Assembly: GCF_001278705.1 (NCBI RefSeq)
Contig: NZ_CP012600.1
Location: forward strand, 1,736,190-1,800,189
DNA from: Bacillus gobiensis
GTDB taxonomy: Bacteria > Bacillota > Bacilli > Bacillales > Bacillaceae
Direction: 5' to 3'
Length of the DNA: 64,000 bases
Within the stretch, counting starts at the first letter, position 1; each line of letters opens with the position of its first letter. The notes beneath the pieces are model-generated. The model searched no databases. It was given only the letters and a program-made list of their open reading frames with translations, and had not been told where the DNA came from. The position numbers were made by a program, and so were the translations under genes. Shown here in pieces: positions 57,553-64,000 of the stretch.

Positions 57553-58785
57553 CTATACATTAGTAACAACCTGGCTTTTTTTATTAGATTGATAAGCTTC
57601 CCATTGCTGCAAGATTTTCTTTCTTCCTACTTCTATTTCCGGATGAAATTGTATATGTGCATTATTCCTAGTCTGTTCAGTCATTTCAATAGAATCTTTA
57701 ATATTTATATCTAATCTTTTCATTCCAGAACGGTGTGCAATTGATAAACCTGCTGTTCTCCCCTGTGCAGCAGCAACCTTTGCTCCTTCAATACCAGTAA
57801 TGTTTCCTGCAACATATAGTCCTTCTAGAGGGGTTTCCATCCGTTCATTATGTAAAGGAACATAGCCTCCCAATTCCTCCACTAAATAAAATGGACAACC
57901 TGCAACTGCTGCTAATTCAGCTAATGGGTATAAACCTCCGGCAATACAAACAAAATCTACTTGAATATGTTCCTCACTACCAGAAACTACTTCCCCATCA
58001 GCATTAATTGTTGCTAATGTTACTCTTTCGACTTCATTTTCACCATAAATTTCAGTTACGGCTTTTCGAAGTTGAATTGGAATCCCCCACATTTTCACTC
58101 CTTTTTTAGGGTAGAAATTAACGCCCAACTTTTTCATAAAGTCATTCTTCATTAACTTGCTGCCATATCGAACGAATGGTGACGGAGCCATATGGGATAC
58201 GTGAAGAAGTGAATCTAGTACTTTTTTTGGTTGACCCGCATCCTTTGTTATACGGTTCATTTTCGGTAAAGTAAGACAAGCTACTTCTACGCCAGCTAGT
58301 TGTAATTCCATCGCAATAGCAGCTGAGAGAACATTCACACCGATAATAACTCCACGCTCCCCGGGTTTGACTCGATGAACATTTGTCATCACCTGAGCGG
58401 CACCAACAGACATAACTCCGGGTAATGTCCAACCCGGTACAGGTACAGGAGATTCTGCTGCCCCAGTTGCTAATAACAGATTATCCGTGTGAAATGTTTC
58501 TTTTTCTGTATAAACAACCCATAACCCATTTAATTTTTCAATGTTATTTACAGCTGTATTTAAATGAAACTTCACTCCAAGATTAACTGCTTTTTTATAT
58601 AATTTAGTTGATTCTTTAATCCCATTCCACCAGGACCCATTCGGTTCTTCATAAAGCTGTCCAAGTAACCTACCACCAGCTATCATATATTCATCAATTA
58701 CAACAACATCTACTCCATTTTCTGCACAAGTAACTGCCGCTGTTAAACCTGCAGGTCCAGATCCTATAATGATAGCATTATCCAT
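57553..58785 (-). CDS. FAD/NAD(P)-binding subunit, HcnB/opine-oxidase-A type
   Basis: 410 residues from ATG 58785 (GGGGGA upstream). MDNAIIIGSGPAGLTAAVTC is the first dinucleotide site; GVIIGVNVLSAAIAMELQLA is the second. LLLATGAAESPVPVPGWTLP and LYVAGNITGIEGAKVAAAQG are HcnB/OoxA signatures. Many homologues carry a C-terminal BFD [2Fe-2S] domain; this one ends without cysteines and the domain is supplied by the separate gene at 59116. Overlaps the preceding ferredoxin gene by 8 bases. Confidence 0.88.
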   Translation of the reverse strand: MDNAIIIGSGPAGLTAAVTCAENGVDVVVIDEYMIAGGRLLGQLYEEPNGSWWNGIKESTKLYKKAVNLGVKFHLNTAVNNIEKLNGLWVVYTEKETFHTDNLLLATGAAESPVPVPGWTLPGVMSVGAAQVMTNVHRVKPGERGVIIGVNVLSAAIAMELQLAGVEVACLTLPKMNRITKDAGQPKKVLDSLLHVSHMAPSPFVRYGSKLMKNDFMKKLGVNFYPKKGVKMWGIPIQLRKAVTEIYGENEVERVTLATINADGEVVSGSEEHIQVDFVCIAGGLYPLAELAAVAGCPFYLVEELGGYVPLHNERMETPLEGLYVAGNITGIEGAKVAAAQGRTAGLSIAHRSGMKRLDINIKDSIEMTEQTRNNAHIQFHPEIEVGRKKILQQWEAYQSNKKSQVVTNV

Positions 58786-59119
58786 TTTCCAGTCCCCCAT
58801 CATCTTTATAGGATGTTTGTATTTGGCCACTACTTTCTACAATCATTCCTTCTTTAATGGGTGTAAGACATGCCCGAATACCCTGTTGACCATCTACCGA
58901 AACTCTACATTCATAACAATGGCCAATATTACAATAGAAACCTCTTGGTGATCCGCTCTCTTCATGGTGTCGAAGTGTGCGAATTCCATTGGCTAAAAGA
59001 GCGGCAGCCAAAGATTCATTTTCCAGCCCTTTATAGACCTTATGATTAAATGTGAAGGAAACATAATTATTATCTTCAATTTTTCCGAGTATAGGGTGGT
59101 CTAAGATTCTTTGCGTCAT
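58778..59119 (-). CDS. [2Fe-2S] ferredoxin subunit, HcnA/SoxA type
   Basis: 113 residues. Cluster ligands are in GFYCNIGHCYECRVSVDG and RACLTPIKEG, the 2Fe2S_4 pattern of the small subunit of heteromeric sarcosine, hydroxyproline and opine oxidases (N-terminal part of alpha in SoxA). Start overlaps the BFD gene stop (ATGA). Confidence 0.9.
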   Translation of the reverse strand: MTQRILDHPILGKIEDNNYVSFTFNHKVYKGLENESLAAALLANGIRTLRHHEESGSPRGFYCNIGHCYECRVSVDGQQGIRACLTPIKEGMIVESSGQIQTSYKDDGGLENG

Positions 59120-59388
59120 TTATCTATCCTCCTTAAATTTTCAAAGCTAATCGGGCGTATTGGTGGCTGATATTTCAATGACACACATGTTCGATTTTTA
59201 TCATTTGATGATATAGCAGCTATTTTATCTACCATAGTCCGACATGTTCTTCCACCACAATAACCCATGCCAGCTCTAGTACGAAGCTTTAATTCCCTAG
59301 CCGAACATTTATACTTGGCAGCTGTAGTCTCCAACTCCTCGTAACTTACTTCTTCACATCTGCATATGATCATTTCATCTTCTTTCAC
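59116..59388 (-). CDS. BFD-like [2Fe-2S] protein
   Basis: 90 residues from GTG 59388 (GAGGTG six bases upstream). IICRCEEVSYEELE and GMGYCGGRTCRTMV give the CxC...CxxxxC ligands of BFD-like domains. In related enzymes this domain is fused to the HcnB-like chain; here it stands alone as first gene of the dehydrogenase operon. Confidence 0.88.
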   Translation of the reverse strand: MKEDEMIICRCEEVSYEELETTAAKYKCSARELKLRTRAGMGYCGGRTCRTMVDKIAAISSNDKNRTCVSLKYQPPIRPISFENLRRIDK

Positions 59389-59468
59389 TTGAAACACCTC
59401 AATTTATACTTTATTAATGAAGAATGAAACTGAAAAGTAGATAGCCCCTGCAATTATTCATTATTACG

Positions 59469-60824
59469 TCATGAAACCTCTTCCCCCCCTATATCAAGCT
59501 TTCTTTCTTCGGATTTGTTCAAAGTAGCTACAATAATACCAATAACAGTTCCAATCAGTCCCGTAATAATCCATCCTGCCCCGACACTAAACAGTGGAAT
59601 GAAAGAAAACGTTTGATTAATAAAATCCACAAAAACATTTGCTTCTTTTAAAGCATCTAATAGTGCAACAAATCCACTACCAATAATTGAACCTACATAT
59701 ACGGATTGATAACCTTTAAAAAGATTATTGGTAAAGGAAAGAATAATTAATGTAATCGCTATTGGATATAAAAGAAGCAAAATTGGTGAAGCCGTATCTA
59801 GTATTTTATCCAATCCAAAATTTGTAATTATTAAACTAACAATAGCCAATAATACTACCCATTTTTTATAAGAAATATTCGGATAGATTCGATTAAAATA
59901 TTCTGCTACTGCTGATAAGCACGCTATATTTGTTGTTATTCCAGTTAAAAATACAACAGTACCTATTAAGAATATTCCGACATATCCAAATAAATGGATT
60001 GCACTGTTTGCTAACACTTCTCCACCATTGCTGGCATATCCAATGGCATCTATACTCGATGCTCCTATCCAAGCTAAAGATAACTGCAAAAGCGCCAAAC
60101 CAATTACAGTTATAACTCCTGCTTTAATAAAAACAAGGGATGTTGCTTTTTTCCCTATAACTCCTAAATTCTTAATTGACTTAATAAAAATTCCCCCAAA
60201 TATAAACGCGGCAAGAACATCCATTGTATAATAACCTTCAACAAATCCTTTTAAAAATGTATCTTGTATATACGGCTCTTTGGGTTCACCAAAACTTCCC
60301 ATGGGGGTAACGAATGACTTAACTATTAATATGATTAAAAGAGTAGCAAATACAGGTGTTATCACTTTGCCTAATCTATCCACAAACTTGCTTGGGTTAA
60401 GAGAAAGTAAGACAGTCATTAGAATAAAAAGAAAAGAAAACAGAAATAAGAATAAATTATTTGACTGAACCATATCAGTGATTACAGGAAATACCGATAT
60501 TTCATATACGACTGACGTAGTTCTTGGAATTACGTATATTGGCCCTAGAGTTAAAAATAAGGCTATTGAAAATATCATACCGAACTTTGGATGTACTCTT
60601 GCAGCAAGGTTCTCTACTGTACCTCCTGATATAGCTAATGCTATAATTGCTAATAAGACAAGGCCGACACCTGTGATTAAAAACCCTGACATCGCAATCC
60701 ACGTGTTCGTTCCTGCAAGTTGACCTACCATTGGTGCAAATATTATGTTACCAGCCCCAAGAAACATCGCAAATAACATTAGCCCGACGGCAATAAGTTG
60801 TCCTGTCGACAAAGTACTTTTCAT
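59469..60824 (-). CDS. BrnQ-family (LIVCS) amino-acid:cation symporter
   Basis: 451 residues, 12 membrane helices. AVGLMLFAMFLGAGNIIFAP, the LIVCS signature, and YYTMDVLAAFIFGGIFI. The family takes up branched-chain amino acids, and some members also take proline. It lies 80 bases upstream of the dehydrogenase operon on the same strand. GGGGGA precedes the ATG. Proline-type uptake here is inference. Confidence 0.9.
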   Translation of the reverse strand: MKSTLSTGQLIAVGLMLFAMFLGAGNIIFAPMVGQLAGTNTWIAMSGFLITGVGLVLLAIIALAISGGTVENLAARVHPKFGMIFSIALFLTLGPIYVIPRTTSVVYEISVFPVITDMVQSNNLFLFLFSFLFILMTVLLSLNPSKFVDRLGKVITPVFATLLIILIVKSFVTPMGSFGEPKEPYIQDTFLKGFVEGYYTMDVLAAFIFGGIFIKSIKNLGVIGKKATSLVFIKAGVITVIGLALLQLSLAWIGASSIDAIGYASNGGEVLANSAIHLFGYVGIFLIGTVVFLTGITTNIACLSAVAEYFNRIYPNISYKKWVVLLAIVSLIITNFGLDKILDTASPILLLLYPIAITLIILSFTNNLFKGYQSVYVGSIIGSGFVALLDALKEANVFVDFINQTFSFIPLFSVGAGWIITGLIGTVIGIIVATLNKSEERKLDIGGEEVS

Positions 60825-61361
60825 TTAAAGTCCCCCAATAGTTTAATAGAAACCTTCTTTATACTCTTCGTTCTCCCAAATGTAAATTTATTAACGTTTT
60901 TAAAAACAAAAAACTTAGCGTCAGCCATAATGCTTTCCTAGTGACACTATATCTACGGCAATACAGCATTTGTTAATTTTTGTAAGGTTATTGAGATAAG
61001 AAGACTTAACTCTCCAATCAATTTAATTAACACTTCAATAAATATTTATAAATTAAGTAGTGTTTAAATTTTTTCTTAAGAGAGCTTTAAATTTCCTAGA
61101 TGTCGATCCATTCCCTCAGATTAAGATTAGTGTCATGAGTTTATAAACAATACTCAGGTTCTCATGCAAACTAGCCAAGAAAGTACGTGAAGGTCTATAG
61201 ACCACATTTTAGAATGAGGAAAGTCAAATTGTTATTCTACATTTTAGGATCATTGAGTAAAATAGTCTTCCATTAATCAGAAGTCCACATATTTGTTATA
61301 TCAACAAGAACATTTAATAGAGCTAAAAATAAAAGGTAGTTTAATTTTTCAAACTAAGTGC
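60825..61361. other. Intergenic region between BrnQ and glutamate dehydrogenase genes
   Basis: 537 AT-rich bases with no open frame of note and no clear hairpin terminator or tRNA. It probably holds the promoter for the BrnQ gene, but I cannot point to a convincing one. Confidence 0.5.
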
Positions 61362-62657
61362 TTATACCCATCCGCGAAAACGAGCAGCTTCTGCCATTCT
61401 TCTTATTCCAACCATATATGCAGCTAAACGCATATCTATTTGATGTTGTTGCGCTGTGGAAAAAACATTTTCAAAAGAATCGACTATTTTGTGGCGTAAC
61501 TTTTGAGAGACTTCTTCTTCTGTCCAATAGTAACCTTGGTTATTTTGCACCCATTCAAAATAAGAAACAGTAACACCACCTGAACTAGCAAGAACATCTG
61601 GTACAAGTAACACGTTACGTGCAGCTAATATGGTTGTGGCTTCTAAAGTTGTGGGTCCATTCGCAGCTTCCACAACAATTTCAGCTTGAATATGTCCTGC
61701 ATTTTCACTTGTAATTTGATTGGAAATTGCAGCTGGAACAAGGATATCACATTCTTGTTCGAGTAGTTCCTGATTTGTAATAGTGTTTATAAATAAGCTT
61801 GTTACTGTCCCAAAGCTATCACGTCGATTAAGTAAATAATCAATATCTAACCCTTCCGGATCATAAAGCGCACCATATGCATCAGAAATGCCAACCACTT
61901 TTGCGCCTGCATCTTGCATAAACTTGGCAATATAACTTCCTGCATTCCCAAATCCTTGGATAATAACGCGTGCCTCTTTTATTTGAATTCCTTTTCGCTT
62001 TGCTGCCTCTTCGATACAAATTGTGACTCCTCTTGCTGTTGCTGTTTCACGTCCTTGTGAACCTCCTAGGACAAGCGGTTTGCCAGTAATAAATCCCGGC
62101 GAATCAAATTCTTGGATACGGCTGTACTCGTCCATCATCCATGCCATAACTTGTGGATTTGTAAATACATCTGGTGCAGGTATATCTTTTGTTGGGCCAA
62201 CCACTTGACTAATCGCACGAACATATCCTCGACTTAAACGTTCTAATTCACTGAAGGACATGTTGCGAGGATCGCATACAATTCCGCCTTTCCCTCCACC
62301 GTAAGGAAGATTGAAAATACCGCATTTTAAACTCATCCACATTGACAATGCTGTTACTTCCTCTTCATTTACTTCCGGGTGAAAACGCACTCCACCTTTT
62401 GTAGGTCCAACTGCATCGTTATGTTGAGAACGATAGCCGGTGAAAATCTTCATTGAACCGTCATCCATTCGAACCGGAATTCGTACTTTGATGATTCTAA
62501 GAGGTTCTTTTAATAATTCATACATATCTTCTTTATATCCTAATCTTTGAACTGCTTCTTTTACGATGAACTGAGTTGAACTTAATAAATCTAACCTCTC
62601 ATTTTGCTTGTTGCCATGCTGAACAGAATTACTATCAACCGTAATTGTCCCTTTCAT
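61362..62657 (-). CDS. NAD-type glutamate dehydrogenase (GudB/RocG family)
   Basis: 431 residues. Glutamate site with KGGVRFHPEVNEEEVTALSM and catalytic lysine in LPYGGGKGGI, catalytic Asp in DIPAPDV, and Rossmann motif VIIQGFGNAGSYIAKFM. Oxidises glutamate to 2-oxoglutarate, the last step of proline and arginine breakdown. Placed upstream of the cluster, after proline dehydrogenase. AGAGGTG precedes the ATG. Probably a second copy beside a housekeeping GudB/RocG elsewhere, which I cannot check. Confidence 0.95.
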   Translation of the reverse strand: MKGTITVDSNSVQHGNKQNERLDLLSSTQFIVKEAVQRLGYKEDMYELLKEPLRIIKVRIPVRMDDGSMKIFTGYRSQHNDAVGPTKGGVRFHPEVNEEEVTALSMWMSLKCGIFNLPYGGGKGGIVCDPRNMSFSELERLSRGYVRAISQVVGPTKDIPAPDVFTNPQVMAWMMDEYSRIQEFDSPGFITGKPLVLGGSQGRETATARGVTICIEEAAKRKGIQIKEARVIIQGFGNAGSYIAKFMQDAGAKVVGISDAYGALYDPEGLDIDYLLNRRDSFGTVTSLFINTITNQELLEQECDILVPAAISNQITSENAGHIQAEIVVEAANGPTTLEATTILAARNVLLVPDVLASSGGVTVSYFEWVQNNQGYYWTEEEVSQKLRHKIVDSFENVFSTAQQHQIDMRLAAYMVGIRRMAEAARFRGWV

Positions 62658-62933
62658 TGTTTACACCTCTTATGTTATATGTTGTTTACACTTGAAATAT
62701 TTTTATAACTATAAAACTAAACTTTTAAGATGATTTATTTTTACGGAATACATGTTGGACGTATAGTTGATCAAGTGCGACAAATGTTGATAGTGTAATG
62801 GATAGAATATTCACTATTTTTTAAACCCTCGACAATAATCTTCATAAATCCTTCCATTGATGATAGCCTTGTGATACACGATTGAAAAATTCATTTTTTC
62901 CAAATGAGAAAAGAATTCCCTATGGCCCATTAA

Positions 62934-63848
62934 TCACTTAGAAAACAATCCTTTAAGAGCAAAAGAGACATTTTGAGGTCTTTCTGCCAGCCGACGCATA
63001 AAATAACCGAACCAGTCACTACCGAAAGGAATATAAACACGCATTTTATATCCTTCTTGAACTAAACTTTGCTGCATTTTTGTTCTAAAACCATACAGCA
63101 TTTGAAATTCAAATTGATCACGTGGTATGTTATTTTCTTTCACAAATTCTTTTACTTTGGAAATGATAGTGTGATCATGAGAAGCAATCGCCGTATAGCT
63201 GCCGCTCAATAAATGCAATTTAATAATGTTCATATAATTTTCATCTACATCTTTTTTCACTTGATATGCTACTGCCGGAGACTCTTTATAAGCCCCCTTA
63301 ACTAAACGAAGGGAAATTCCTTTTAAACTTCTTACGTCCTGTTCGGCTCTATGTAAATAAGATTGAATCACTGTACCCACATTATCATAGGTTTCACGCA
63401 GTTCCCTTAGGATATCTAGCGTCATTTGGCAATGGGTGTAATCTTCCATATCAATTCTTACAAAGTTATTTGTTTTTTTCGCTGTCTCAAGAATTCGACA
63501 CATGTTTTCGATGCAAAAATCCCGATCAATATCCAAACCAAGCTGGGTCATTTTAACAGACAAATTACTATTAACTCCATATTCAGCAATGGATTCAAGA
63601 GTTTTTACGTTATACTCTGTTGCTTCAAGAGCCTTTCTTTTGCTTAAAACGAATTCCCCTAAATGATCAAGTGTACAGCTCAATCCTTTTTCATTTAATT
63701 CATGCACTTTCTTAATGGCACTTTCAATCGTATCCCCGGCAATAACTTGAGAGGCTCCAAATTTAAGACCCCATTTCTTCGCAGCTTTGTTTAGCGCTTT
63801 GTTTTGGGCAGCATAGAGAAAAACGTTTTTCGAAACTACATCTAACAT
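62934..63848 (-). CDS. Proline dehydrogenase
   Basis: 304-residue monofunctional FAD enzyme oxidising L-proline to pyrroline-5-carboxylate. TIM-barrel motifs SVKMTQLGLDID, VRIDMEDYTHCQ, IQSYLHRAEQDV, RLVKGAYKES, ASHDHTII, EFQMLYGFRTKMQQSLV, and the C-terminal helix signature YFMRRLAERPQNVSF. GGGGGA precedes the ATG. No P5C dehydrogenase is in the window; it could lie further right or be the housekeeping RocA. Confidence 0.96.
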   Translation of the reverse strand: MLDVVSKNVFLYAAQNKALNKAAKKWGLKFGASQVIAGDTIESAIKKVHELNEKGLSCTLDHLGEFVLSKRKALEATEYNVKTLESIAEYGVNSNLSVKMTQLGLDIDRDFCIENMCRILETAKKTNNFVRIDMEDYTHCQMTLDILRELRETYDNVGTVIQSYLHRAEQDVRSLKGISLRLVKGAYKESPAVAYQVKKDVDENYMNIIKLHLLSGSYTAIASHDHTIISKVKEFVKENNIPRDQFEFQMLYGFRTKMQQSLVQEGYKMRVYIPFGSDWFGYFMRRLAERPQNVSFALKGLFSK

Positions 63849-64000
63849 AATTTATTCCCCCAGATTATATTATTCTTGTTAGAAGATTTAGTATTGGGCA
63901 GCTTTTGAAAAGCCGCCCTATCCTTATTTAAATTGTTGTGCTAGTTGTTTTTGCCTGCATGTGCATAATCAGGTAATCAGGACCCCCTGCTTTTGAATCT

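Noticed and set aside
60825..61361. Right attachment site with the 3' half of sigK
   Set aside because: No SigK region 3-4 coding sequence or matching palindrome was seen here or elsewhere to the right edge.

Overview
The window is a low-GC Firmicutes chromosome segment from a Bacillus-type endospore former. The evidence is the sporulation genes (spoIIP, gpr, yqfC, yqfD, sigK, sda), the late competence operon (comEA, comEB, comEC, comER), a CIRCE-controlled dnaK operon, strong Shine-Dalgarno sequences with frequent TTG/GTG starts, and a gene order that follows the yqf-yqe region of Bacillus subtilis almost gene for gene. The species cannot be named from this sequence.

Region 1 (1-41.5 kb) is the conserved core, mostly on the minus strand. 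It runs yqfL-ccpN; recO-yqzL; era-cdd-dgkA-ybeY-pgpH-phoH-yqfD-yqfC; yqfB-floA-yqeZ; yqeY-rpsU; yqeW; deoC; mtaB-rsmE-prmA-dnaJ-dnaK-grpE-hrcA; hemW-lepA; an extra GNAT acetyltransferase; yqxA-spoIIP-gpr; rpsT; holA; yqzM; comEC-comEB-comEA; comER; yqeM-rsfS-yqeK-nadD-yhbY-aroE-yqeH-yqeG; sda. Genes for translation, ribosome assembly, protein folding, envelope stress, DNA uptake and sporulation are interleaved. Compared with B. subtilis, glyQ-glyS are absent between recO and ccpN. Sda appears to start at an unusual ATT codon, downstream of four DnaA-box-like sequences.

Region 2 (41.5-45.1 kb) is lineage-specific: a YjcZ-like small membrane protein, a YqeF-like SGNH lipoprotein, a TetR-controlled pair of SMR efflux subunits, and two low-complexity proteins that share a motif and lie just before sigK.

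Region 3 (45.1 kb to the right edge) is the inside of a sigK-intervening (skin-like) element. sigK is cut after the IENE motif, where B. subtilis skin interrupts it, and a SpoIVCA-type large serine recombinase follows in opposite orientation. The 3' half of sigK (spoIIIC) is not seen in the remaining 18.5 kb, so the element, if intact, exceeds that size. Its left part holds VanZ-like, ArsR and MFS genes, a YcxB-like protein, a methyltransferase, and debris of a second element: two degenerate tRNA-Arg-type att repeats, a duplicated recombinase leader, frameshifted small ORFs and a tyrosine-recombinase fragment.

The right part (53.7-63.9 kb, all minus strand) looks like an amino-acid catabolic island: proline dehydrogenase, glutamate dehydrogenase, a BrnQ-type carrier, a multi-subunit flavin/iron-sulfur amino-acid dehydrogenase (BFD ferredoxin, HcnA-, HcnB- and HcnC-like subunits), an ornithine-cyclodeaminase-family protein with a ketimine-reductase-like motif, and an MHS-family symporter. 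The simplest reading is uptake of D-proline or a related imino acid, oxidation to pyrroline-2-carboxylate, reduction to L-proline, and degradation through glutamate to 2-oxoglutarate. If this lies inside the sigK element, the mother cell would discard it at sporulation.
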